A stretch of DNA of 64,000 bases from Phocoena phocoena (GCF_963924675.1 NC_089220.1:82215168-82279167); one strand, 5' to 3'; counted from the first letter of the stretch, positions 44,136 to 56,032 are shown. Translations and numbers: made by a program. The notes: generated by a model not told the origin, from the letters alone.

Positions 44136-44504
44136 ATCACTCTGCCTTGCCGCCAAGTTAACTTAGAACATGGTGAGCCCAGGATGGGGTGAGTGAAGAG
44201 AGGGAAGGGAATGGGTGAGAAGCAGCTGGAGAATGGAGGAAAGGTACTGGACACAGAACTTTCCCGGTTCCTCTTTTACTGAACCCTTGGGTACAAAAGA
44301 TTTAGTAGGAGAAAGAGCCACTGGTGCTCTCTAGGCAGTCCCCAATGTGGGGCACCAAGGACTGCAATAGCTAGGGGTCCTGGTTCCCCAGCACAGTCTT
44401 GGCTGATGCCAGGCATAATTATTAGTAGCTACCCTTGTATTCATACATCTCTTCTGGTTTAAGCAAAAAATGTATCTGCTTACTCTATCGATGCCACTTA
44501 TGTT

Positions 44505-44670
44505 CAGAGTATTAGGGCCAGAAGGGACCTAAGTCCAAATCCTGAGTGTTTTGGATGAGGAAAGTGAAACCCAAGGAATGAAGTGACATGCCAAGGTCAC
44601 CAAGGAAGTGACGGTGGACCTGAACGAGAGCCCAGACCTCTGGCTCTTAGGCCCGTGCTTTCCACTAATG
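44505..44670 (-). repeat. MIR-like ancient repeat
   Basis: attagggccagaagggacct, gatgaggaaagtgaaaccca, gaagtgacatgccaaggtca, cccagacctctggctcttag, gtgctttccact: same family as 21885-22075 and better preserved. Confidence 0.5.
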
Positions 44671-45839
44671 GCACTTGATCCTGACTGTGTGCCTTGCAGA
44701 ACGTGGTAGATTGCAGGCAGGAATGGTATACGTGTGCCTCTCCCTAGAGGAAACCTTGGAAACCCAGGAGAAGATGTCCCACCTCTTTCGCATCTCCAGA
44801 GGGCTTCCAGGTGGGGTGAGACTGTCTCAGGGAACTGAGATTAGAGAGAAAGAGGCTGCATTGCTCCGGGCTTATTTTTCTAAGCACAAGATGAAACTTT
44901 CTTCCAGGCAAGCTTTTTTTACAACAATAATTTGAGACTGTTTTCCAGGGCAGAATATACTGTGCAGTCTTTGTGCCCACAGCACCTGCAGGAGGGGCTG
45001 AACTGAAATTTTGTTCCAGGTCCTGAAAGTTTATGGTCCATTTGGCTGTGCAGCAGAGCCTAATGTCGGAAAGCGCTGGTGTTTGTTTTAGTTTCTGAAA
45101 GCTGCTAACCATTCTCCCTTTCTTGGAGAGAAGAGCAGGCCTAGGGGGGAAAGGCAGGGCCACGAAAGGGACAGGGTGACTGTGGTGGGCGGTGTTTAGG
45201 TGTCAAGGCTTAATGGGCCAGTGGGCATTTCTGCCTGATGCCGTTAGCAGGACTGTGATTTAGCCTGGAATCCTGGCATGTGGAGCGAGGCCCACGGAGG
45301 CTGAGGAGGTGTTGTCTGAGACCAAGCGTGGATTTTAATGGACAGCCCCCAGAGCCAAATACACATTCCTGCAGAAAAGAAACATCTGTCCATTTGCTCA
45401 GCCCTGCTCTCCTCACTATGTTACTGTCTAAACGAGATCCACCATGTCCTCAATGAATCTGGCAGGAGAGAAAGGCAGACGGCCTTAGACAGTCTGGCTA
45501 AACTGCTCCCATTGCTGAAGCTCTGACAGTAGTAACTGTGGGCCTCCCCCAGTGATGTGTAAGACCCTGGACAAGAGCTTAATATGAATCACCTGTCCTG
45601 TTCTGGACATCAAGCAGTCAGTGACGTTTCCTTGGGTATGGAGTAGCAGCTGGCTTCACTTTGGAATTCTGGAAGCAAACTGCTCGTCAGAAACACATAA
45701 ATCTAAGATTTCATAGACACATTACTAGAATAGCTATAATAACTATAGCATAGTAGCACAGTAACAATAGTATAGTCACTATAATAATGTGCTGGGGTGA
45801 GTCTCATGCTCCCACTCATGTCAATTACTTTGTCTTTCC
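44671..45839. other. unassigned sequence; ATAGT-rich patch at 45725-45790
   Basis: Short overlapping open frames on both strands up to 139 codons (minus, 44744-45163) show no domain. The patch aatagctataataactatag and following atagtatagtcactataata is a locally repetitive, hairpin-prone stretch. Confidence 0.35.
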
Positions 45840-46120
45840 CTTAATCCCCATTCTCACCAGGGACATCCAGGTGAGAGGTCTGAAGTTGCTGAAAGTTGCT
45901 CACCACTGGTCATCCAGGACCTCAATGCCTCATGCCTAGATTATGGCAAGACTCTCCCATCTCATCTCCTTGCCTCTATTGACTGTTTCTACTCTTTACG
46001 CAAATCCACCCTACCCTTGGCTACTGTAGGGCACATTCTTCTCTCTCCTTAGTGGGTTTTGTTCAGTATGCACACTCCAGCACCCAGTACACAGATGCCC
46101 AACTGATATTTGTTTTAAAA
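45840..46120 (+). repeat. L2-like fragment
   Basis: tcatgcctagattatggcaa, gactctcccatctcatctcc, gggcacattcttctctctcc loosely follow L2 3' order; weak. Confidence 0.35.
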
Positions 46121-46282
46121 AAAATGAATGCATAACTCAGGTGCTCTAGTGATGAGTTTATACATGTGCAATGCCTCTGTAATTTGTCTCTATAAGGAAG
46201 GGAGTGGGGCTCAGGAAAGGCGCTCTAACCCATGAGTCGGAACACTTGGCTTTGAGAGTCAGCTGTACCCCTTATGCTACTT

Positions 46283-46480
46283 GTTACGCTAAGGGCTTTG
46301 CATTCATTAGACTATTTATATTAGAAATAAACTGTGATACAGATATTATTCTCATTCCACTTTAAAGAAGAGTTAACTGAGACATAGTGACTTTAAGGGA
46401 CCTGCCCAAGGCACACAGCTTAAGTTCCCAGACACTGTGAGTCTGAAGCCTGTTTCCTTAACCACTCTGCTAAACTGCCA
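46283..46480 (-). repeat. MIR SINE
   Basis: acagatattattctcattcc, aagagttaactgagacatag, gggacctgcccaaggcacac, agcttaagttcccagacact, ttaaccactctgctaaactg in inverted MIR order, nearly full length. Confidence 0.68.
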
Positions 46481-46592
46481 TGTAACCCTGGTCAAATTCA
46501 TAATCTCTGGACTCAGCTTCCTCCTGCGTAAAATGAGAACCTTGAATTCTGGCAATTCTCTTTAAATCCTGCCCAGCTATTCTGTGACTCTA
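46480..46592 (+). repeat. MIR SINE fragment
   Basis: atgtaaccctggtcaaattc, ataatctctggactcagctt, cctcctgcgtaaaatgagaa is plus-oriented MIR core directly abutting the inverted MIR. Confidence 0.52.
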
Positions 46593-47394
46593 TTCTTCTT
46601 GATCCCAAACATCCACAGAAACACACTAGGAAACTGCAGTGAACTGTGACCTGGGCTGAGTTGAGGGTAGGTCAGAGAACTGTAGCATTCCATCGGGAAG
46701 TGGCACACATTTGCAGCCAACAGTTGAAATCCAAACTCCCGGCACAGGGCCCACCCTGCCCTCGTTCCTGAGGCACAGTTCCCTGGGGAGTCCATCTGGC
46801 CCATTCCTGAATCTTCAACCTCTGGTAACATCCCCATTAGGAATGACAGTAGGCAGGCCCAACTCACTTCTAGATCAGGTGGTTGTTCACCTATGGGGTG
46901 TAACTTAAGGGAAGTAAAGGCCTGTGTGCCCAAGATGGTTGGAAGGCATTGTTAAAACGGCCACGTGTTATAAACTGGGGGTGCTGATGCTGTCTCAAAA
47001 CTGCACTCATGTGATTCTTCTTCTGTGGCACTTTTTCTCGGTCATCATCTTTGAATTTACTTTTTCTTTGTACACTTTAAATGTTGGATGTGTCCAGGGT
47101 GCAGTTCTCAGCGTTTTTCTCTGCGAGGGTAGCCACCTTCATGCTCATAGCCAGACCCGACTTTCTCTTGAAATCTCTATTTGAACTTCTAGACGTCACT
47201 ATTTGCTATGTCTCTGAACCCCTCCCCGCCTCCCCAGCCACCAAGCGCTAGAGTTCAGTATTTCCAAGCTGAACCACCCAGGGGTAGAATATAGAAATAA
47301 GTAAAATATTTGTGGAATAAATAAAACCTGAAATATGAACTAACGCATTAGTATAGGTTTAGATGTTCACATGTTCCTTGGGATATTGAACTAT
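46593..47394. other. unassigned sequence
   Basis: No repeat or exon recognised. Confidence 0.4.
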
Positions 47395-47470
47395 ATTAGT
47401 TCCTGAGAACAAGGAGCATATTTAATTTGGACTCTAGTACAGTGCCTGGATGATAGTAGGTGACCAAAAA
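47395..47470 (+). repeat. L2 3' end
   Basis: gagaacaaggagcatattta, ctctagtacagtgcctggat, gatagtaggtgacc match the L2 terminus. Confidence 0.45.
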
Positions 47471-48620
47471 AATCATGCTGAAATTAACAAACAAAGCAAG
47501 GGAAACCCAAGACTTGTAAGTTTTGAGAGGAGGAAATAAGAGGTCCAGATCTTGAAGTGCTGCCTAGAGAAGGAAGACCAATGTGGGATGATGCAATAAG
47601 GGACTTGGTTTGTAGGATCAACATGGGGACACTGGACCCCATGATAAAAAGAACAATGGAGGAGGGACCAACTCATAGTAAACAATCAGACTCCGCTTAT
47701 TTCACTCAGTTGGTTAGGGCCATCACAGGCCCTTAAGACAATGCCTTTGTCTTGGAGGCTGGAGAGTAATTTATATACTTTGACAAATGTCTAACTCTTG
47801 GTACAGATCCAAGGTGATACCTCCATGAAGGCTCAGCCAGTCTCCATAATTTTCTTTTACCTTTTCATACCATCAATTTCTCTGGAGAGCCAATCATTGA
47901 GGTGGTCCCAGATGGTTTTTATGGCTCCTCATGTCCTGAGTACTCAGAAGAACAAGCAAGGGCAGCTACCCATGTGAACACTTAGAAACATTTTTGGAAA
48001 ATATGTTTTTCCCTCTCATAACTGGTCCTGATGAGCTGGCAGCTGGCTTGCAGACACACAAGGTGAGATATTCCAACTCTGAAGATAACCAGTTGAGTCA
48101 GCTGTGGCGTACTCCATCTGCATCCCCAGATGCGTGAATCAGAAGTCTTTATCCCAGGCAAATATCTCATATCTGAAGAATCAGTTCTCTTGAAAGCAGT
48201 GGGATGCTCTGGGACTAGGGTAGGGCAGACTGAGTTTTGGGATCTATGACTTCTATCACTGCTGCCTTGGACAACTGTCTCAGAGATGCAGCCTCTCCTT
48301 CTGGCTTAAATGTATTCCTCCACAAAGCAAGTCCTCCCTTTGACAGAAAGTTCCTCCATGAGTAATGAGGCATTTGGAATAGTTAAGAGGGTCCATATGG
48401 TATATGCTGGCAGCAAAAGAAGGAGACAGGCTTTAGCTCTAGGCAGATGGTAGGTGGGGCAGTGGGCCCCAGGAGGGCTTAGCTACCAATACTAGAAGCT
48501 GGTCAGAATTACAGAGTGGTGGGGCGAGGTGGTGGTAGAGGGAAAGGTGGTCTCTGATTTAGAGGTGGGGCTGGTTGGGTCCTGGGTCTGAGCAGTGGAG
48601 GGGACTTTAAGAAGCCAAAT
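47471..48620. other. unassigned sequence
   Basis: No repeat or exon recognised. Confidence 0.4.
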
Positions 48621-48628
48621 AAAAAGCC

Positions 48629-48836
48629 GGGCTTACGTGGTGGCACAGTGGTTGAGAGTCTGCCTGCCGATGCAGGAGACACGGGTCCGTGCCCTGGTCC
48701 GGGAAAATCCCACATGCCGTGGAGCGGCTGGGCCTGTGAGCCATGGCCGCTGAGCCTGCGCGTCCGGAGCCTGTGCTCCGCAACGGGAGAAGCCACAACA
48801 AGTGAGAGGCCCGCATACCGCAAAAAAAAAAAAAAA
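48629..48836 (+). mobile_element. CHR SINE, short form, at an L1 boundary
   Basis: Plus-strand short form (gggcttacgtggtggcacag start) ending in an A15-type tail. Duplication AAAAAGCC at 48621-48628 and 48833-48840. It sits immediately left of the L1 3' fragment, inside what appears to be that L1's own target duplication. Confidence 0.93.
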
Positions 48837-48846
48837 AGCCATTGGT

Positions 48847-49067
48847 AAATGTAAAATGGATGGCTAGTGGGAAGCTGCTGCATAGCACAGGGAGATCAGC
48901 TCAGTGCTTTGTGACCACCTAGAGGGGTGGGATAGGGAGGGTGGGAGGGAGGCTCAAGAGGGAGGGGATATATGTTTTCACATAGATGATTCACTTTGTT
49001 GTACAGCAGAAACTAACACAACATTGTAAAGCAACTATACTCCAATAAAGATGTGAAAAAAAAAACA
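48847..49067 (+). mobile_element. L1 LINE 3'-UTR fragment
   Basis: aaatgtaaaatggatggcta, gtgggaagctgctgcatagc, acagggagatcagctcagtg, ttgtacagcagaaactaaca, ccaataaagatgtg then A-tail; same subfamily as the 11.2-kb element. Possible duplication ccattggt (48839-48846) against ccactggt (49068-49075). Confidence 0.85.
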
Positions 49068-49075
49068 CCACTGGT

Positions 49076-49614
49076 TATGGCTAAGTGGTTTAAGTCTAAG
49101 CCTTGAGGGATGGCGGAGTTGAGGTTTACTCTTTTCTGCCCTTGCTAGAATTACTGCAGAAACTGCCATGAACTGATGTTCCTTTGGTGTGTACTGGGGC
49201 TGTCAGCTGTGTCAAGGACATCTCTGTGTCTTCTCAACTGCTACCAAGGTACATCTATCTATATTTCTTTCTCTAACTCTCCTTTGTCTCTAATACATTG
49301 CCTTTTGGAACACAAGCTGTTCGATCTTACCAAAAGGAGGGAGAGAAACATTTCTATTGTATCCATGACGCTACCGTAGAATAGTTTCTAACGTAAGCTA
49401 GAATTATGGCCTATTTCAATTTTTCCTTAATCTCTTGATTCAACTATATGGAACACTGGAACCCAGACACATTATCATATAGAAATGTGTGAAATTTCTG
49501 TATAATTTTAGTGAATTCAAATATTTCCCTTTCAATGCATTATCCATCTTATTTAGAAAAATATTCTGTATCTCAGTGTCATAAAAATGATCTTTTAAAT
49601 TTTCCAAAATACAT
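49076..49614. other. unassigned sequence
   Basis: AT-rich; probably the outer part of the old L1 that follows, but not assignable. Confidence 0.3.
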
Positions 49615-50224
49615 TTAAAAACTTTCTTTTTACATTTAAGTCCTTATGTGGATGTTTTTATGTATGGTATAATGTGGGAAATTAATTTAAATTTTCTTTT
49701 CATCTGGATAGCTAGCTGTCTCAGCACTATTTTTTGAACTGTGCCTTCCTTTCTCCAGTGATCTACTATAAATTAAAAATCCACATACGTCTGTGTTTGG
49801 TTTTGAACGTTCTCTTTTATTCTGTTAATCTATGTGTCTATCCCTGGGCCAGAACCACATCCTTTTACCTATTATACCATGGAAAATAAATCTTCACTTC
49901 TGATAGGGTCTATCCTTTGACTTTTCACCAACAACATATCTTTACAGGGATTTATTTAGCATTACACTGAATTTATACATCAACTTAGAGATGAACTGAC
50001 TGCTTTACAATAATGATTCTTCCTATTCATGGATATGTTATGTCACTCCCTTTACTTAGGTCTTCTCTGATATCATTCAATAAAGTTTTATATTTTTCCG
50101 TAAAAATCTATACTTTTGTCAGATTTATTGCAAGGTAATATATATATATATAGTTTTTGTTTTGCTCAATGGGATCTTATATAAGATAACATTTTCTATC
50201 TTTTTGCTGTTAGTGTACAGAAAT
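49615..50224 (-). mobile_element. old L1 LINE, antisense (ORF2 interior), left part
   Basis: attctgttaatctatgtgtc, tatccctgggccagaaccac, ataatgattcttcctattca, catggatatgttatgtcact, ctttttgctgttagtgtaca, gaaatgcag follow inverted L1 ORF2 order at high divergence. Interrupted at 50225 by a retroposed insertion and resumed at 50686. Confidence 0.6.
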
Positions 50225-50237
50225 GCAGTCGACTTTT
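50225..50237 (+). repeat. target-site duplication, left copy
   Basis: GCAGTCGACTTTT, 11 of 13 matching GCAATTGACTTTT at 50686-50698. Confidence 0.75.
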
Positions 50238-50685
50238 TTTTTTTTTTTAAACACTTGGGTTGTTTCCAGTTTGGGGCTATTATGAATAATGCTGCTACGA
50301 GCATTTGTGTGTAAGTCTTTTTTTTTTTTAACTGCCATTCTATTTATTTATTTATTTATTTTGGCCGCGTTGGGTCTTCACTGCTGTGCACGGGCTTTCT
50401 CCAGTTGTGGCGAGCGGGGGCTACCCTTCGTTGCAGTGCGCGGGCTTCTTCTTGCAGTGGCTTCTCTTGCTGCAGAGCACGGGCTCTAGGTGTGTGGGCT
50501 TCAGTAGCTGTGGCAATGCAGGCTGAGCAGTTGTAGCTCTCGGACTCTAGAGCGCAGGATCAGTAGCTGTGGTGCACAGACTTAGTTGCTCCGTGGCATG
50601 TGGGATCTTCCCGGACCAGGGCTCAAACCTGTGTCCCTTGCATTGGCAGGAGGATTCTTAACCACTGTGCCACCACGGAAATCCC
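50238..50685 (-). mobile_element. CHR SINE (long form) joined to a 69-bp L1 piece
   Basis: From the left: T-run to 50248, 69 bp of L1 ORF2-derived sequence (acttgggttgtttccagttt, gctattatgaataatgctgc) at 50249-50317, a second T-run at 50318-50329, then a reverse long-form SINE with a (TTTA)n tail junction from about 50340. It ends ccactgtgccaccacggaaa. All of this lies between one pair of duplications, suggesting a single chimaeric insertion. Confidence 0.85.
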
Positions 50686-50698
50686 GCAATTGACTTTT

Positions 50699-52158
50699 AT
50701 ATATTGACGTTGTAATCTATTTTGGGTTTTCTATAGGAATAATCACATAATCTGTAAGTAATGAGAGTTTTGTTTCTTCCCTCTTTATCCTTAGACCTCT
50801 TTTTAAAAAACTGCACAAGCTGAGGCCTCTAGTAAATAATCTTTAAATTCATGACCGTGAACCTCAGATGGGCTTCAATACAATTACAGTATATCCCATT
50901 TACTCTCCCATTGTCCTAGAAGACTATTTCATACCTTCTTCCCTTCTTAAATCTCCCCTTCTTAAATCTCCAAGAGTTTCTCCTCTAACTGCATGTTTAC
51001 CCAACAACATTTTGCCCTAATTCACCAGAAAAAAGTTGAAGCACTCAGAAGAGAACTTCCATAGACTCCCAACACCAAATACCCTACCTCCCTGCCATCT
51101 GTATCCATATATTTTGCTTTCCTGCAGGTTACCACGGAGGATATATTATTAGGATAAACCCAACTTGATCATGGCACACAGTCCTTTTTATACTTGGATT
51201 TGGTTGGCTAATATTTTGTTTAAGAATTTTCCATCTCTGTTCATGAGAAGGATTGGCTTGTCAAATGCTGGCATCAACGTTTTTTAGCTTCATAAAATGA
51301 GGAATGGCCCCTCCCCCCTTTTCTATTCTCTGGAAGAATTTAAGGTTGAAATTACTTGTTTATTGAACAGTTGACAGAACTTGCTGGTAAAACCATTTGA
51401 TGATTTTTTTGGTCAAAAATATTATAACTGCTGATTTATTTTTTTAATAGACTATCTTTCTTGAATCAGTTTTGGTGAGATATATTTTTTCTAGAAATTT
51501 GTCTATTTCAAGTCAGTTTTCAGATATGTTGTCATAAAATTACTTATAATACTCTTACTGTCTTTTAAATATCTATAGTATTTTTAGTTATATCCAATTA
51601 TCCATTCCTAATATTAATTATTAGTGCTTTATTTCTTTTTTCTTGTTCAATCTTAGTACAGGCTATTTTCAAGTTAAAGTTCAAAACCATAAAACAAACC
51701 AACTTTGGAATTGTTGATCCTCTCTTTTATATGTTTATTTATATTGCATTAATTTCTGCTATAATTTCTTTTTCTACTTTTTCTTATGTGGGTGCTTACC
51801 ACCACATTAAGTTTTATTTCTTTTTCCCCCAATACATGTATTAAGACTATAAATTTCTCTTTAAGTGCTGCTTTAGCTGCATCCAACACATTTTGAAGCA
51901 TAGTATTATACATCATTTAGTTTTGTATTTTATAATTTAAATTATGATATCTACCTTGGCCCAACATGCATGATTACTATTCCCATTTAATCAGGTTTTT
52001 AATTTTTATTTTTGTCTTTTTCTAATTTTCTCCAACAATCTTACACATCTTTTATTACTTGCACTTCTAGGTTCCTTAGAGTATCTGTCACTAATTGGAT
52101 ATATTATCTTGATACCATTTTCTAATTGTTGGTAATGAATAGCAATACTGCTGACTTT
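50699..52158 (-). mobile_element. old L1 LINE, antisense, right part
   Basis: Resumes with gacttttatatattgacgttg and ggttttctataggaataatc. Further right, ataaacccaacttgatcatg, gctaatattttgtttaagaa, tgttcatgagaaggattggc, tgctgctttagctgcatcca keep inverted ORF2 order. The section 50815-51130 does not fit and holds a perfect 15-bp tandem duplication (cccttcttaaatctc at 50941-50955 and 50956-50970); it may be an unrecognised insertion. Confidence 0.55.
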
Positions 52159-52275
52159 TTTATTGAACATAATTGACATATGACATTATATTAGTTTCAA
52201 GTATCCAACATAATGATTCAGTATTTGTATATATCGTGAAATGATCACAATAAGTCTACTTAAAAATACTAGTTT
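52159..52275 (-). mobile_element. old L1 LINE 3' end, antisense
   Basis: tttttattgaacataattga, catatgacattatattagtt, tcaagtatccaacataatga, gtgaaatgatcacaataagt is the inverted end of an old L1 3' UTR, so a second L1 (or rearranged copy) begins here. Confidence 0.65.
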
Positions 52276-52584
52276 AAAAAACTGTTGATTTTTATGTGTT
52301 GATATATATCTAGCAATTTTGTTGCATTCTCTTATTACTTGTACTTGTTTATAATTGGATTTTCTATGCTCACTATCACAGCATCTGAAAATGGGGCCAG
52401 TCTTTTCTGTTCCTTTCTAAATCATATATATCTTTTGTTATTATTGTTATCATTATTTTGGCTTGTCTTCTGCTACAATGGCAATAAAAGTAGTGAAAGG
52501 GGCACCTCTATTTTTGCCTGACTGTAGTGGAAATCTTTCCAAAGTTTTACTGGTGTTTAATATCCATTTCACTTTCCTTCAAAA

Positions 52585-52585
<1 letters not shown>
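52276..52585 (-). mobile_element. old L1 LINE ORF2-interior fragment, antisense
   Basis: gttgatttttatgtgttgat, agtagtgaaaggggcacctc, tatttttgcctgac resemble inverted ORF2 sequence next to the segment at 50699; strongly decayed. Confidence 0.48.

Positions 52586-52622
<37 letters not shown>
52586..52622 (+). repeat. (TG)18 microsatellite
   Basis: Uninterrupted TG array. It produces the Cys-Val and Thr-His runs in the local open frames, which are artefacts. Confidence 0.97.
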
Positions 52623-52624
<2 letters not shown>

Positions 52625-53139
52625 CTTCAGAACCTATAGGACCCCAAATGACCTTTTCCTGGATGCCTTCCATTCTGGATGTGATTTTAGTTTGGATGAC
52701 TGGATGTGCCTGCATACATTTAGGGAAAGCATACAGGTTTTCCTTAAAGCTGCAGACAAAAAACAGAATTCCAAGCCGCATCCTGGTGCTAGCAGAGACA
52801 AAGAATCTGACCTGTAGCCTGAGCCCACCAAGGGTATATTGGTCTTGACTACATTTATTGAAGCCATCTATTTCTCACCCTTCTTAAGCACACTGCCTCT
52901 TCCTGAGCTAGGAGAATGCAGGTATCAGCTTACAAGCAGTCATATTCCAAGTTTCCTCTTAGAAAAGTACAAAATAAAGTGAAAAAGGGTGAATGTTTCT
53001 CTCTTTATGGTACCAGTATTATTGTCCAAATAATATATTTTCATTGCTTAAAAATAAAATAGATTAGCAAAATGAAGGAAATAAAAACTATTGACAACCC
53101 TTCCTCCAAGGGACAATCCACCACTAAACTCCTCATTCT
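52623..53139. other. unassigned sequence
   Basis: No repeat or exon recognised. Confidence 0.4.
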
Positions 53140-53485
53140 TTTCTGTGTAAATTGTTCAATTAATTACACAAGGAGGCCATCAGACTGATGTGGCTCTAAT
53201 GCTGTGGCAATCTACATACGCGAACTAAAGTCTAAGCTTATAAATGCCTCAAGGGTAGGAATTCAAAACACTAAGAACAGCCAATCACAAACAGCCAACT
53301 AGTCTTTAAGCAACAGCCAATCAATAATTTTCTTACTTTGCTTTACCTTCTCTTTACAAAAGTCTCTCCCCAGCGTTTGTTGGTGGAGCACTCTTAACTA
53401 CTTCCAGTTGGCTGCCACCAGATTCGAATCACTTTTTGTTCAAATAAACTCAAAAATTTTAAATGCTTCAGTTTATCATTTAACA
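53140..53485 (+). mobile_element. solo-LTR-like element (ERV1-type), ends approximate
   Basis: gcctcaagggtaggaattca, gaacagccaatcacaaacag, caaccaat-type repeats, a pyrimidine-rich promoter-proximal stretch, tctttacaaaagtctctccc, ggtggagcactcttaactac, then ttcaaataaactcaaaaatt as poly(A) signal and a tttatcatttaaca end. This is the U3-R-U5 layout of a gammaretrovirus-like LTR. No internal viral genes flank it, so it is an LTR remnant only. Confidence 0.6.
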
Positions 53486-55119
53486 GTTCATGGCATGAAC
53501 ATTTTTCTTAAGTCATCATCTGATTCTTATCGGCCCCATGCAATGCAATCCTCAGGGGTTTTTAATAAGTAGTGTGTCTCAGAGAAGATGCTGCTCAAGT
53601 TCAGCGTGACTGCTGATAAAGCATCTGGAGGGAAATGGCTGTGTATCTAATTCTTTAGGAGGGACCCCTCAGTACTTTGGACTGCTTGGATTCTCTCTCA
53701 GTCATTGATGTCCGAAATCATCTATTATAAAATTGAAACATTTACTAAGAACCATAAAGAGAGATGGAGATACCTGGAGATAAATTCACCTCAAACTTTC
53801 CCAGAGCTGGACTTAGATATAAATCATAGAAAACAGTCTCTGTGTGATAACCAAATGAAGAAGATGTGTGTGGAGAGAACAGCCATCTCACCAAATGAGA
53901 GTCTAATTCATGTTATCTTTCCTCCCCCATTGACAACGGAATAAGTTTGCAAACACTTAAAAAGAAATAGCAAAATAATGGGACAGGTCACTTTTTTCCC
54001 CATGGGAATGAAAAGGAAATAAAAGTTTTTTCCTTGTATTACATTGCAATGTTGTCACCCCAGGTTCACAATGGGAGCACTCAGAATTTGGTTTTCTTAG
54101 ACAAAAAATCCCCCCCAAAGCCTGATGAACTTTAGCTGCAGCTCTGGCCAAGTCCTCAAGGCAAACCACTTTGTTGACTTTGGATGTTTGAGAGATGCCA
54201 ACATATCAGGCTGAGTTGGCTCCCAGTGAGAATTCTGTCCAAGAATCTGAGTTCTCTGTGACTGAAAAAAATTGTTTTATGAGGAGGATTTTATGTTTAT
54301 AGACATTCTGTTAACCTGTTCATCATTTATGATGGTGTTAAGGACATGAAGCTTATAGTAAACTGGATCAAGAGAAAATTTTACTGGCACTACTTAGTAG
54401 TTATAAAAGCCCTGTGTCTTATCGAGTCTTTTTTGTTTCCTCCCATCTTCTACCCCCAAAAAGTGATATGCATGCTCTGTCGTAGAAAAACTGAGTAAAT
54501 GGTGGGCTCTGGGTAACAACCATTGTCTTCACAAGCCCAAATGTTCCCTGTTTTCATCTTTCTCTTTTTCATAAAATGGATGATTTGCCTCTTGGAATAA
54601 TATGTGCAATTCCAATTGTTCTCAAAGTAGAAGATACGTGTCTGTTCCTTCCTTTGTCCAAAATAGGACGGCAGGCCAAATCCTTCTTCATTAGTGTTGA
54701 GCTGAATCTTGGATTCTGGTCCATAGTTTCCTTCAGTAAGAAGAGTAGTTCATCATTGACTTCTATGCTAAAGATCAGGAGAGATTTTTGACTTTCTCTC
54801 AGGAATGGCTCTTCTATATGACTTTTTATGCTTCCAACCCCCTTCTCCCACCTCCACTCCCAACCACTTCCTCCCTACTAGTAGTTTTAAGATGAGGCTT
54901 ACAGAACATAGAGATTTAAAAAATGTTATTCATAACCATACTTAGTTTCAAGAAAACTGTAGAAATGCCTAGAAGAAAGGAAGAGGGTTTTCTGTAGAGT
55001 ACTAAATGAAAATAATTGGGTAAGAGTCAGATGAATCATTGGAAGATAGAAAACAGTACACACCAAACTGCACCCAGGATGTACACTCATGTCATTGGCC
55101 ACAGAAGAGAAATCTGCTT
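53486..55119. other. unassigned sequence
   Basis: No repeat or exon recognised; short open frames only. Confidence 0.4.
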
Positions 55120-55540
55120 TCATAGGATGCATTAGTTAGGGTAGGCTAACTGACATATCACACAACCCCAATATTAAAACAACAGACTTAGAACAATAGG
55201 AGACTATTTCTCACTCATGAAACTTTTGGGCATTTGGTAGAGAATATCCCAGTTGTAATTCAAGAACCCAGGCTTCTTCTGTCTCTGGATTTCAACCTCT
55301 TCTACATCCACAGAGTCTTCTCCATTCCTCTGATAACTGGGGAAAGAACTAGAGGATTGCAGTTGGGAGGGTTTTATCAGCTGTGTCTGTAAGTGGTGCA
55401 CATCACCTCTGCCAACATTCCACTGGTTAAAATTCCATCACATGGTCACATGTAACTACAAGGGAGGCTGGAAAATAGAGTTTACTGTATTTACTGTCCA
55501 GGAGGAAAAGGAAATGAGTTTTGATGACACATGGCAGAGG
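55120..55540 (-). repeat. old interspersed repeat, family unresolved
   Basis: ggatgcattagttagggtag, gctaactgacatatcacaca, tttctcactcatgaaac, ccaacattccactggttaaa, attccatcacatggtcacat, gtaactacaagggaggctgg, ccaggaggaaaaggaaatga make up a combination common in mammalian genomes. I recognise the pattern but not the family or its true orientation. Confidence 0.42.
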
Positions 55541-55989
55541 ATGAAGACGCTTTTTAGGATAATTGTAGAAAGAGTGCCAATAAGCTCACTATTTAAGCTC
55601 CACATCATTAGCACCTACTCCCATTTATTTCTCTTTTAGCTCTTGATTCTGATTCTACACGTCAACCCACTCTTCTAGCTAGGAGTGCATTTAATTCATC
55701 TCAGAGAAACATGTGCCTTTCATAGATGGGATTTTCCTTTACAGAGTCCCTAGTATGGCTTATGGAAGATGTCACTGAGATACTTTACTGTCATATTTTG
55801 CTGCTAGAGACAGAAAAGCAGCAAAAGACTATTTCAGCTTTCGGTGTACCTATACAGTTTCTTTGATAAGGTGGATATACAGGAAGCAAGTAGAGACTAG
55901 CCCATAACAGTAGATGACCAAGGTTTGGCGACTTGATGGTCTTTATGGTGTGGGCCATTCATCTTATCACAACTACAGTGTTAGTACAA

Positions 55990-56032
55990 CTTTGTACAAC
56001 TTCCTTGTACAAAGATTCCTTGAGGAATCTTT
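55990..56032. other. two perfect hairpins sharing four bases
   Basis: CTTTGTACAA (55990-55999), 5-nt loop, TTGTACAAAG (56005-56014); and AAAGATTCC (56011-56019), 4-nt loop TTGA, GGAATCTTT (56024-56032). Both stems are perfect. They share AAAG at 56011-56014, so both cannot form completely at once. Function unknown. Confidence 0.9.

Noticed and set aside
44744..45163. 139-codon minus-strand frame
   Set aside because: Opposed by a plus frame, no domain, no exon signals recognised.
52527..52848. Cys-Val and Thr-His repeat peptides
   Set aside because: Produced by the (TG)18 microsatellite.
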